A program made the position numbers and the translations under genes. Under the pieces are notes generated by a model. The model saw only the letters and a program-made list of their open reading frames with translations. It had not been told where the DNA came from and did no database searches. A stretch of 55,285 bases of DNA from Erysipelotrichaceae bacterium (lineage in GTDB: Bacteria > Bacillota_I > Bacilli_A > Erysipelotrichales > Erysipelotrichaceae): NCBI GenBank assembly GCA_017428765.1, contig JAFRQF010000015.1, positions 1-55,285 on the forward strand, read 5' to 3'. Below, piece after piece: positions 9,615-16,792 of this stretch (position 1 is the first letter of the stretch; each line of letters starts with the position of its first letter).

Positions 9615-10510
9615 AACGACTCAGCCAACAGGAAATGATTCGGATCACCCGATTTGACAAAATGAAGTGGGATATCTTCATTGCCCAAAGCTTCAGGCAG
9701 CCATTTCAGCATATACTTCATTCCGGGTTCCTCCAGATTGAAGTGACCCACATTGATCATTTCCTTTTTCATCTCCAGATCGTGACCGTCTCGCATATAC
9801 TCGGTAACAGTGAAGTCGATCTGTTCCATTGTGATAAGCAGATCAATGTCCTTTCTGTTGACTTCCTTGATTGTTTCATTATCATTCAATCCCATGATAT
9901 GCAAGGGGATCTGCGCCCGTGATATTTTTTTCTTCGGATCGCCGACGATCCTCAAGCCGTTGAGACCGGCACCTTTTATGATCTTTGCAGCGATACTTTC
10001 AACGCTCTCATTATCAAAAGCCAGATCACATGGAACATAATATCTTACAGCCTGATTGATCTTTGGAATGTAATTGCCGATCAGTCCCGTTTCTGACAGA
10101 AATCCTTTGAAAATCCCGTCATCCCATCCTCCTTTTCCATCAGGGATCCCGGAATGGATATAGTCATGGTTCCGCCAGACAGTCATACTGCAGCTCTCAA
10201 GCAGTTCCTTTTTTGCGACAAAGACTTTGTTTTCCGTTTCTATAAGCCAGTCGGTATGATCGCCATGATTATAGAATAACGCCTCGTGAGAGATGATGAG
10301 ATTGGCACCAAGTTCATGTGCTTTTCTTATAACATCGACTGAAGCAAAGCAAGTCGTAACGATCCCGGTACATTCCTTTTCTGTTTCACCATAGAGTACC
10401 TGGTCGCGGGTCGTAAGATCATTGATAGGCTTCCCATTTTCACTGATGCCTCGGGAATATGCCTTTATTTTTCCGATTACATCTTTTATCAGCATATCTG
10501 CATCACACAA
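9611..10510 (-). CDS. Nif3-like dinuclear metal centre protein
   Basis: A 299-residue protein with Nif3/YbgI family features: NLIISHEALFYNHGDHTDW supplies the metal-binding histidines, and a late IDFTVTEYMRDGHD region and NVGHFNLEEPG supply further ligands. Family members form hexameric rings with two metal ions per subunit; their reaction is unsettled. It begins immediately at the EIIBC stop (TTG at 10510) and has only a weak ribosome site; an ATG at 10495 is an alternative start. Coupling to a PTS permease and PPC gene suggests a role in handling the imported sugar phosphate, which is inference. Confidence 0.85.
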   Translation of the reverse strand: MCDADMLIKDVIGKIKAYSRGISENGKPINDLTTRDQVLYGETEKECTGIVTTCFASVDVIRKAHELGANLIISHEALFYNHGDHTDWLIETENKVFVAKKELLESCSMTVWRNHDYIHSGIPDGKGGWDDGIFKGFLSETGLIGNYIPKINQAVRYYVPCDLAFDNESVESIAAKIIKGAGLNGLRIVGDPKKKISRAQIPLHIMGLNDNETIKEVNRKDIDLLITMEQIDFTVTEYMRDGHDLEMKKEMINVGHFNLEEPGMKYMLKWLPEALGNEDIPLHFVKSGDPNHFLLAESL

Positions 10511-11920
10511 TTAAGCTGTTTTCTTTCTGAATAAAGATCTTCCGTCATCTTCCACGCCGGTGATCATCGTCAGAATGAATGTGACCGCAAAGCCGACTGC
10601 ACAGCCAATGATGCCACGGATCATATTCGAAGGATCATTTGCCGAAGCAAATCCCAGTGCACATAAGAAGTTTGATGAAGCAGGAAGATAGACTTTTGCC
10701 TTCAGAAGACCGGCAACAAACCCGCCGCAGAAAGAACCGATCGAAAGGTTGATCAGGGCTTTTGTATAACGGAACATGATACCAAACATCATTGGTTCAC
10801 CAACACCGCCCAAAGCCTGAGAAGCCAATGTGGTCAGTGCCAGCGATTTCAGGTTCTTGTCCTTTGCCTTGATCATTGTAGCCAATGAAATGGCGATTGA
10901 ACAGTAACAACCAACAGTCGTACCAACAAAGACAGCTGAATCATAACCTAATGTTGTCAAGGAAACGATGGCGCTTGTAAATAATGCCAGGTGCATACCG
11001 GTTGCGACGACTGGGAACATCAATGCCGCGATCACGCCAACACCAAACGCACCGAATGTGTCATGCAGCCATACCAGAACAGAACCGACAAAATTACCGA
11101 TGAAACTGCCTAACGGACCCGCAATGCAAAGAGCGATCGGAAGCATGACCAGGATCGTGCAAAGCGGAACCAGCATGGACTTGACCATATCCGGAATCAC
11201 TCTTGTAAAGAATTTCTCAACATAGGACATGATCCACACTGAAAGCATGACCGGGAATACAGTTGAAGAATATGTGACCGGGGTCATCGGGATACCATAG
11301 ACGCTGAACGGCTCTCCGCTGTTGACGATGCCGATGAGCGTCGGATGAATCATGATGCCAGCAAGAAGCAGAGCCATCAGGATGCTGCAGTTGAATCTTT
11401 TCGCAGCAGTGTAGGCGACAAACACAGGGAAGAAATAGAATCCTGCATCACCCACGAAATTGAGAAGAGTATAAAGATTGGAAGTTTCTGAGACCAGATT
11501 CAGCATCGAAGGGCCGATCAGAGCGACGATCATCTTGACAAGACCCGCTGTGATAAGAACAGGGATCAGGGGTGTCAGACAGTCGACAATTGCCTGTAAG
11601 ACCATCTTCGGAGCAGTCTTCCAGGTGATCTTTTCCTTATCCAGATTTTCTTCTATCACAGCCGTCTGGGCAATTCCGGCAAGGTCACAGAAAGGACCGT
11701 ATATACTGGCAACTTTGTTCCCAATAATGACCTGCAACTGATCACCTACAATCTGGGTACCCATAATGCCGGCAATCTTTCTGATCTCTTCCTCATTTGC
11801 CTTGGAAAGATCTTTCAGGTTCAGACGCAGACGCGTCATACAGTGACTTGCGCTGACGACGTTTTCTTTTCCGCCAATCGCATCGAGAATATTTTTCGCA
11901 ACAGTATTATTATCTGCCAT
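10511..11920 (-). CDS. PTS EIIBC, glucose/beta-glucoside family
   Basis: A 469-residue membrane permease. The EIIB domain carries the phosphorylated cysteine C27 in ASHCMTRLRL; the EIIC domain follows with about ten hydrophobic segments and GGVGEPMMFG near the end. No EIIA domain is fused and none lies next to it, so it must borrow an EIIA, possibly the one at 530-1042. It heads an operon with Nif3-like and PPC genes and lies downstream of an RpiR regulator. A GGAGGAG ribosome site precedes the ATG. RpiR proteins often control amino-sugar genes, which hints at the substrate without proving it. Confidence 0.92.
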   Translation of the reverse strand: MADNNTVAKNILDAIGGKENVVSASHCMTRLRLNLKDLSKANEEEIRKIAGIMGTQIVGDQLQVIIGNKVASIYGPFCDLAGIAQTAVIEENLDKEKITWKTAPKMVLQAIVDCLTPLIPVLITAGLVKMIVALIGPSMLNLVSETSNLYTLLNFVGDAGFYFFPVFVAYTAAKRFNCSILMALLLAGIMIHPTLIGIVNSGEPFSVYGIPMTPVTYSSTVFPVMLSVWIMSYVEKFFTRVIPDMVKSMLVPLCTILVMLPIALCIAGPLGSFIGNFVGSVLVWLHDTFGAFGVGVIAALMFPVVATGMHLALFTSAIVSLTTLGYDSAVFVGTTVGCYCSIAISLATMIKAKDKNLKSLALTTLASQALGGVGEPMMFGIMFRYTKALINLSIGSFCGGFVAGLLKAKVYLPASSNFLCALGFASANDPSNMIRGIIGCAVGFAVTFILTMITGVEDDGRSLFRKKTA

Positions 11921-11977
11921 TTTTCTCCTCCTTAAATTTTTCTACAAGGTCATCGTAGCATTTTAAAACCAAGAAAA

Positions 11978-12002
11978 AGAAAAAGTACATAAAACGTACT
12001 TT
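11978..12002 (-). terminator. Terminator of the RpiR gene
   Basis: AAAGTAC (11982-11988) pairs with GTACTTT (11996-12002), the latter touching the RpiR stop. On the minus strand the stem is followed by TTCTTTTTC. It could also be a palindromic operator for the downstream PTS operon. Confidence 0.6.
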
Positions 12003-12808
12003 CACTTGAGATACAGCTGCTGATAGCACTCTCCTACAAGTTCGAAGAACAGGATCAGCGCATTGATAACGACTTCGTGGCGAACATTATCGGCATTTAT
12101 TATGATCATCTCGCCGACTCTGTATTTTTCATTGTCCGTGTTTGCGGTGATCAGATAATTGGTATCGCTTTTCTTCCTGATATAGTCACTGATTTCATTC
12201 TTATAATTCTTCAGCAAGTTACCGCCCAGAGAAATAAAGATCGTCATATTCTCTTTGTGGTTTCCTTCATCAACTGAGCCATAATCTGCATTGATGCTTC
12301 TTATGATCTTCCCACATACAGCCAGCTGTATACGGAAGATTTCGGCAATACTTCCGGCAATGCCGATACCGGACACGTAAACGTTCTTATGAATATGGAT
12401 GTCATTACACATTTTAAAGACCGTTTTTCGATCGATGGACGAGAGAATCGAATAATACTGATCGTTCTGCTTCCACAGCCATTTCGCCAGAGAAGCATTG
12501 AATTCCTCATCTCCGTCAAGCATATCGATCGAAATACGCAGCCTCACTCCATCATCCTTGATGTCATCGAGAAAATTTGCAATATTATATTTGAGATCCG
12601 TCAAACCTTCATATCCTATTTCTCTGGTAAAACGAATCACGCTCGGTGTCGATGTATAACATTTTTCAGCAATCTCTGACAGAGGCATATCCGGGATCTC
12701 AAAAAGATGGTCAATCATGAAACGGCATATGACCTCACTGCTGCTGTTACTTGTCGTCCTTTTCAGATAATCGTTTAGAATATTATAAATGCTGTCCATT
12801 TTTATCAA
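12002..12808 (-). CDS. MurR/RpiR-family transcriptional regulator
   Basis: A 268-residue regulator. The N-terminal helix-turn-helix of the RpiR family is visible (MPLSEIAEKCYTSTPSVIRFTREIGYEGL near residues 38-66), and a C-terminal SIS sugar-phosphate binding domain follows (VYVSGIGIAGSIAEIFRIQL, then IFISLGGN). It lies just upstream of and on the same strand as the PTS/Nif3/PPC operon, separated by its own terminator hairpin, so it probably controls that operon in response to a sugar phosphate. No strong ribosome site is visible before its ATG. Confidence 0.9.
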   Translation of the reverse strand: MIKMDSIYNILNDYLKRTTSNSSSEVICRFMIDHLFEIPDMPLSEIAEKCYTSTPSVIRFTREIGYEGLTDLKYNIANFLDDIKDDGVRLRISIDMLDGDEEFNASLAKWLWKQNDQYYSILSSIDRKTVFKMCNDIHIHKNVYVSGIGIAGSIAEIFRIQLAVCGKIIRSINADYGSVDEGNHKENMTIFISLGGNLLKNYKNEISDYIRKKSDTNYLITANTDNEKYRVGEMIIINADNVRHEVVINALILFFELVGECYQQLYLK

Positions 12809-12964
12809 TTATACTTATTCTATTTTACCATCGGAGGATTCCGGTATGAAGACCGTTGAGTTTAAAAACGTTTTTTATCAGCATATATAAGTCCAGAATA
12901 AATCCTGTTAAACACTTAACAGCTGTTATACATCTCAATAGCCTGCACCCTAATGAGGAGCAAA

Positions 12965-13047
12965 AAAACACCTCAATAGGGTCTATATTCGCATTTATGA
13001 GTGAAAAATCCCTCAAAAATATAATTTTGGAACATATGAGGTGTTTT
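12965..13047. repeat. Long-loop inverted repeat in a gene-free stretch
   Basis: AAAACACCTCA (12965-12975) and TGAGGTGTTTT (13037-13047) are perfect 11-bp arms 61 nt apart. Read leftwards, the 3' arm is followed by seven Us, so it could terminate leftward transcripts. The wider stretch 12809-13108 holds two overlapping AT-rich ORFs (12856-13053 plus, 12825-13073 minus) with no ribosome sites and no recognisable family; I do not call them genes. Confidence 0.5.
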
Positions 13048-13108
13048 ATTTGACAATTTTTAATCCCATTCAAGATATAAACTATTGAATTGGCACTAAT
13101 CTTTGTTG

Positions 13109-13435
13109 TTATGCAGACTTTTTTAAGTTTAATTTATTTGTAAATAGCAGACAGAAGAACGTAACTGCTGCCCAGTCTATCAAAATAGTGAGCAATACAT
13201 GCCACAAAGGCGATCCTTCACTAATGAAAAATGGGATACCAACAAGCGATGCGCTTCCTGGGATGTAGTTAATAACACCGATTACCCCTACTGCTAAGCC
13301 ACCTATCGCTGAGCCACAAAGCATTGCTTTCATATAGCGAGAATCTTTTACGCAGACACTGAATAATGCAGGCTCAGATACCGTAGCAAACAGCATTGCA
13401 ACCGCCGTTGAGAAACCGATACTGTATTGTATAAT
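13109..13435 (-). pseudogene. C-terminal fragment of a PTS EIIC permease
   Basis: The open frame keeps only the last ~109 codons of a glucose-superfamily EIIC. Residues SIGFSTAVAMLFATVSEPAL and GSAIGGLAVGVIG align with the conserved SEPALYG and AIGGL end of that family. An in-frame TGA at 13436-13438 cuts it off, and no EIIB or front part of EIIC exists upstream. An IS200/IS605-like end hairpin lies about 35 nt further right, so transposition or a deletion next to the element likely removed the 5' part. It is not expected to transport anything. Its codon use and composition are more AT-rich than the intact EIIBC genes nearby. Confidence 0.8.
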
Positions 13436-13469
13436 TCAGGTGAACAAAGCTTAAATATCAGACTTCTTA

Positions 13470-13506
13470 AGAAGCCCATAAGTCTTTAGCTTATGGGAGG
13501 TTCACT
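13470..13506 (+). mobile_element. IS200/IS605-like end hairpin (solo relic)
   Basis: CCCATAAG (13475-13482) and CTTATGGG (13490-13497) form a perfect 8-bp stem with a TCTTTAG loop, preceded by GAAG and followed by AGGTTCAC. This matches the usual form of the subterminal palindrome at TnpB-coding IS200/IS605 right ends (AAGCCC... CTTTAG ...GGG.. GTTCAC). No tnpA or tnpB lies nearby, so only the end remains. The identification rests on pattern recall, not on a database match. Confidence 0.5.
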
Positions 13507-13518
13507 CATAAGAGAAAT

Positions 13519-13545
13519 CTTCCACTGGCTCAAGGCCAATGGAAG
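13519..13545 (-). terminator. Probable terminator of the rtcB operon
   Basis: CTTCCACTGGC (13519-13529) and GCCAATGGAAG (13535-13545) pair with one wobble around a TCAAG loop. It lies 6 nt past the RtcB stop on the minus strand. The following tract (ATTTCTCTT) is only moderately U-rich. Confidence 0.55.
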
Positions 13546-13551
13546 TTCTGC

Positions 13552-14757
13552 TTACTGATCCGCCTTGAAATTATAGACCGGCTTGATGATCTTTATGATC
13601 TTAGCCGTCGGCGTGATATTTTCAACGATATCTTTCATGTCCTTATAAGCCATCGGACTTTCATCCAGAGTCCTGCTGTTGGCAGTCGTCGTATAGATGC
13701 CTTCCATCTGCTTCCTGAATTCCTCTACCGACAAGGTCCTGAACGCTTCTCCTCTGGACATGATCCTTCCGGCACCGTGCGGTGCGGAGAAATTCCATTC
13801 TTCATTTCCCTTTCCGACACAGACCAGAGATCCGTCTTTCATATTGATCGGGATCAAAAGCTTCTCGCCCTTTCTTGCCGAGACCGATCCTTTTCTTAAG
13901 ATCATGTTTTCCGTATCGATGTAGTTGTGAATGGTCGTAAACTGATCGATCACATGCAGGTCCATTCCTTCGACGATGATCTCCATCATCGTCTTACGGT
14001 TGATGTCAGCGAATTCCTGCATGATCTTCATGTCATGAATATAATCATCGAACAGTTCACCGGTGACATAGGATAGTTCCTTTGGAACATCGCTTTTCAT
14101 TTCTTCCTTCATCTTCAGGATCACGGATTCGATCTCTTTCTGTCTTCCCTGCGACTTCAGATCATTGATCACTTTTCCGATCTCTTCCTTGGTGATGCCG
14201 TTGGTCTGCTTATACGCAAGGCCCTGATAGATCTCCGCCACTTCCTTGCCTAAGTGTCTCGAACCGGAATGGATGACGATGTACAGATTTCCTTCTTCAT
14301 CCTTATCGACTTCAATGAAGTGGTTACCTCCGCCTAAAGAACCGATGGACTTGAGTTCTTTTTCAAGATGATCAACTTTATCGACGCATCTTAATTCAAA
14401 TGCATTCGTCTGATCGGCATTTTTATGCTTTCTGTCTCTGACGTTCATACCGGCAGGGATCTGCATTCTGATCAAGGCATCCAGCTTTTCAAAATCGATC
14501 GACTTCTCAGCGATCACAGCTGTTTCCATACCGCAGCCGATATCGACACCGACCATATTGGGCGTGACCGCTCCGTGTAGTGCCATCGTCGTTCCGATCG
14601 TGCAGCCGGCACCGGCATGAACATCGGGCATGATGGCGATCTTGGAATCCTTATAGACTTCCATATCGCATATGGTCTGTAACTGCTCGATAGCCGATGC
14701 TTCGGCAGTTGAAGCATAGACGATCGCTTCGTTATACTTTCCTTTTATCTTGTACAT
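13552..14757 (-). CDS. rtcB: RtcB-family RNA-splicing ligase
   Basis: GTP- and Mn-dependent RNA ligase joining 2',3'-cyclic or 3'-phosphate ends to 5'-hydroxyl ends. Family landmarks are present: AIMPDVHAGAGCTIG, the metal-binding cysteine in VGVDIGCGME, HSGSRHLG, and the guanylated histidine in SAPHGAGRIMSRGEA. About 401 residues from the ATG at 14757; homologues start with this M-x-IKGKYN pattern. A GTG at 14808 would extend it by 17 residues and overlap the upstream gene by 8 nt. It is the second gene after a TROVE/DUF2828-like protein, mirroring known bacterial RNA-repair operons in which Ro, Y RNA and RtcB genes are linked. RtcA (RNA cyclase) is absent here. Confidence 0.95.
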   Translation of the reverse strand: MYKIKGKYNEAIVYASTAEASAIEQLQTICDMEVYKDSKIAIMPDVHAGAGCTIGTTMALHGAVTPNMVGVDIGCGMETAVIAEKSIDFEKLDALIRMQIPAGMNVRDRKHKNADQTNAFELRCVDKVDHLEKELKSIGSLGGGNHFIEVDKDEEGNLYIVIHSGSRHLGKEVAEIYQGLAYKQTNGITKEEIGKVINDLKSQGRQKEIESVILKMKEEMKSDVPKELSYVTGELFDDYIHDMKIMQEFADINRKTMMEIIVEGMDLHVIDQFTTIHNYIDTENMILRKGSVSARKGEKLLIPINMKDGSLVCVGKGNEEWNFSAPHGAGRIMSRGEAFRTLSVEEFRKQMEGIYTTTANSRTLDESPMAYKDMKDIVENITPTAKIIKIIKPVYNFKADQ

Positions 14758-14800
14758 AACATTTCCGTTCAAAGTCTGCCCGATCAGGGCAGAGGCCTGA

Positions 14801-16249
14801 TCAGACACTTATTTTTTCATAACGTTCGCTGTTCAATACCGTCAGCATGTACTCGTACGGTGTCAGACCTGTGCCTTTGATCAGAGAATCAAAGACGACA
14901 GGAGACTGGCCGGACGCAAGCTGCACGCCCTTTCGGTCGAACGAAGCATGATACGTATTTTTACGGGAATTCACATTCCAGAATACGATATTCGGGATTT
15001 CATAGCCGTTTGCCTCGAACCTTGCTTTCATTTGGTCATAGAACAGCCAGTCGCCCATCACACAGCGATCGAACTCCATGTCGGTGATGATGACGATCGA
15101 AGAAGGCATATCCTTTTTCGCTGTTTTGTGTGTGACAGCTGTTAATAACACCAGTTCGAAGGCTGCCTCAAGGTCCGTATTCATTTCCCAGTCGGCATTT
15201 TGGATATAGCGGATCCTGTCAAGCAGTGTTTCACCTTTGATGTCCACAAGTTCCGGCCTGGCGGAAAAGGTCATGAAACGATCGGCAAACGGACCTTTGT
15301 TGCGCTGCGCAAAATACAGCGCCAGACCGATGGAAGTGGCCATCGGCCTTCCCCACATCGAACCGGAAACGTCCGCCATGATCAGGAAATTGTTTTCGCC
15401 TTCGATATAATCCGGCAGTGCTTTCCACTGCTGTTCAAGGACATCGTCCTGTCCGGAAACACCGTACAGATATTTTTCGACGATGTCATAAGGGTAAAGA
15501 ACGGAAGAATTGATCTTCGCCTCCCCTGTTTTGACCTGTTCAAGATACTGTTCAAAACGTTCCTTATCGTTTCGTTTGAACGCATTGCGGTAATTGTTCA
15601 TCGCCTTGGACGGAACAGCCGGATAATCGATATCCTCAAACCTTTTTGCCGACATATCGACTTCGACGACCCTCAAATAGTTGCGAAGTCCGGCCAGTGT
15701 TTTACGATATTCCTTTTCGCTCATACCCAGCCTTTTTGCCAGGTACTTTCCCTTTTTCACGGTTTCCTTATTGGAAGTATTGACGGAAGGCATCCACTTT
15801 GCCAGCAAGGAAACAGGCTCCATCCGTTTCATGTTTCCGATGTCCTGTTTCAGCTGCTTTGCGATCAAAGCAGAGACTTTATCAGGTGCATCGTCAAGAA
15901 GAAAGACAAGGTCGTCCCACCTTCCATATTCCGCGATCAATTTCAGGTTTTTATCAAGGATGTCAGGATATTCCTTTGCCAGATACTGCAGCATCAGCCG
16001 GCCTGTACGCCTTTCCCCCAGTCCTCCCCTGACATCCCTGGTATAGAACGCCAGTTTCGTGCCAAGCAGTCTGTCACAGACCATGGCCTTGGAAAACATA
16101 TTCACGATTTCCTTTTCCTTGCGCTCACGCATTGCGCCGCAGACCGCAAAAAGATCGGTCAAAGCATCGGACGTGCTGTTAAGTGCCAGTGCACCGTTTT
16201 CCGTCAAAGTTAAGTTTTGTACAGTTTTGATATCATCGAGAAAAGTCAT
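14801..16249 (-). CDS. TROVE/DUF2828-like vWA-domain protein (Ro60-like)
   Basis: A 482-residue protein. The first ~290 residues are helical and HEAT-like with TROVE-type features (FYTRDVRGGLGERRTGR, YGRWDDLVFLL, LAKWMPSVNTSNKETVKKG). The C-terminal part is a von Willebrand A domain with an intact MIDAS motif, DVSGSM, near residue 293. This layout matches Ro60/Rsr proteins and the related DUF2828 family. Ro proteins are RNA-binding rings that hold Y RNAs and misfolded RNAs. It is coupled to rtcB and preceded by four tandem structured RNA elements, which are obvious candidate ligands. A strong GGAGGAGG ribosome site precedes the ATG. Whether it is a true Ro or a DUF2828 paralogue needs a profile search. 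Confidence 0.88.
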   Translation of the reverse strand: MTFLDDIKTVQNLTLTENGALALNSTSDALTDLFAVCGAMRERKEKEIVNMFSKAMVCDRLLGTKLAFYTRDVRGGLGERRTGRLMLQYLAKEYPDILDKNLKLIAEYGRWDDLVFLLDDAPDKVSALIAKQLKQDIGNMKRMEPVSLLAKWMPSVNTSNKETVKKGKYLAKRLGMSEKEYRKTLAGLRNYLRVVEVDMSAKRFEDIDYPAVPSKAMNNYRNAFKRNDKERFEQYLEQVKTGEAKINSSVLYPYDIVEKYLYGVSGQDDVLEQQWKALPDYIEGENNFLIMADVSGSMWGRPMATSIGLALYFAQRNKGPFADRFMTFSARPELVDIKGETLLDRIRYIQNADWEMNTDLEAAFELVLLTAVTHKTAKKDMPSSIVIITDMEFDRCVMGDWLFYDQMKARFEANGYEIPNIVFWNVNSRKNTYHASFDRKGVQLASGQSPVVFDSLIKGTGLTPYEYMLTVLNSERYEKISV

Positions 16250-16276
16250 GGTCCTCCTCCTTCATTTTTCAAGAAC

Positions 16277-16340
16277 ACGGCGCTGCGGGCAGCAGTTTCC
16301 CGCGAGATCTGGTGAGCACTAAGATCGCTGTGAGCGCCGT
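16277..16340 (-). ncRNA. Stem-closed RNA element 4 of the Ro/RtcB array
   Basis: ACGGCGCT (5' arm, complement of 16333-16340) pairs with AGCGCCGT (complement of 16277-16284), a perfect 8-bp closing stem. The motif CACAGCGATC follows the 5' arm directly, a variant of the motif in the other three elements. An inner stem GCGGG/CCCGC is also visible. It ends 27 nt before the TROVE-like start codon and so lies in its leader. Confidence 0.6.
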
Positions 16341-16345
16341 TAAAC

Positions 16346-16397
16346 AAGATGCCTTTTGTGTTTTGCTCTCATTCAGAAGTTTTGCTGCAGGCATCTT
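16346..16397 (-). ncRNA. Stem-closed RNA element 3 of the Ro/RtcB array
   Basis: AAGATGCC (complement of 16390-16397) pairs perfectly with GGCATCTT (complement of 16346-16353). The shared motif appears as TGCAGCAAAA directly after the 5' arm. The 36-nt interior is A-rich and has no strong second stem. It is the smallest element, 52 nt. Confidence 0.65.
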
Positions 16398-16411
16398 TCT
16401 TTTCGTGATCC

Positions 16412-16434
16412 CCGGATCGGGAATACCGATCCGG
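16412..16434 (-). other. Nine-bp hairpin between RNA elements 2 and 3
   Basis: CCGGATCGG (16412-16420) and CCGATCCGG (16426-16434) form a perfect stem with a 5-nt loop. There is no U tract, so it is more likely a spacer or processing hairpin than a terminator. Confidence 0.65.
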
Positions 16435-16444
16435 AGACCCTTAC

Positions 16445-16505
16445 GAGATGCATCCAGAGGTGTGTGTTACACCTCCCTGTCTAACGAGTTTGCTGTACGC
16501 ATCTC
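16445..16505 (-). ncRNA. Stem-closed RNA element 2 of the Ro/RtcB array
   Basis: GAGATGC (complement of 16499-16505) pairs with GCATCTC (complement of 16445-16451). The motif GTACAGCAAAC follows the 5' arm. An inner hairpin GAGGTGT/ACACCTC with an ACACA-type loop (16457-16475) sits in the distal part, where element 1 carries its tRNA-like domain. Confidence 0.7.
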
Positions 16506-16511
16506 TTTTCC

Positions 16512-16618
16512 AAGACGTCTTTTTTTCAGATTGCAGGATTCGAACCTGCGTATTTCCGATTTTTAGTCGGACGCTTTCCACTGAGCTAAATCTCCAAGAT
16601 GTTTGCTGCAGACGTCTT
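16512..16618 (-). ncRNA. Stem-closed RNA element 1 with a tRNA-like domain
   Basis: AAGACGTC (complement of 16611-16618) pairs with GACGTCTT (complement of 16512-16519). TGCAGCAAAC follows the 5' arm. Inside, 16526-16595 folds like a tRNA: acceptor remnant of 5 bp, D-arm with GCT/AGC, anticodon stem TCCGA/TCGGA with loop CTAAAAA, and a canonical T-arm GCAGG-TTCGAAT-CCTGC. The anticodon would be AAA, which bacteria do not normally use. The first two acceptor pairs are mismatched and there is no CCA. Bacterial Y RNAs of the YrlA type also carry a tRNA-mimicking module, so this is the best Y-RNA candidate. It is a structural analogy; I cannot align it to a Y RNA by sequence. Confidence 0.7.
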
Positions 16619-16619
16619 T

Positions 16620-16792
16620 CCTGTTTCGTCCCTTGGGACAATTTCATCTTATCAGTCACAAAGATCGAATAAAATTCTCGATTAAGAATTTTATCTGACC
16701 CCTCTTTTATATGCATTTTAAGCTTATTTTATAAATATATGTTTATACTTTGACCCCTTTATGTGTACTATGAAGATAGAAGAGGTCATGAT
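16620..16792. promoter_or_regulatory. Divergent control region with repeated TGACCCC sites
   Basis: TGACCCCTCTTTTATATG (16696-16713) and TGACCCCTTTATGTG (16751-16765) are related direct repeats 55 bp apart, and an inverted AGAGGTCA lies at 16781-16788 over the WYL ribosome site. AAAATTCT/AGAATTTT (16671-16692) is a perfect inverted repeat. Reading leftwards, TAAAAT near 16688-16693 or TAAGAT near 16649-16654 could be -10 boxes for the RNA array. GTCCC/GGGAC (about 16628-16639) flanks an AA near its 5' end. I found no sigma-54 promoter of the sort that drives rtcBA in enterobacteria. Confidence 0.5.

Noticed and set aside
12825..13073. Overlapping 82- and 65-codon frames on opposite strands
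   Set aside because: AT-rich, no ribosome site, no recognisable family; they overlap the long-loop inverted repeat.
15200..16213. A 337-codon open frame on the plus strand, antisense to the TROVE-like gene
   Set aside because: It has no ribosome site, its residues are rich in Cys/His/Phe as expected from an antisense shadow, and the minus-strand protein has clear domains.
16441..16716. Short ORFs on both strands over the RNA array
   Set aside because: They have no ribosome sites and run across the paired stems and the tRNA-like domain; the RNA structure explains the conservation pattern better.
16620..16792. Sigma-54 promoter for the rtcB operon
   Set aside because: No TGGCAC-N5-TTGC pattern was found, and the adjacent regulator is a WYL protein without an AAA+ domain.
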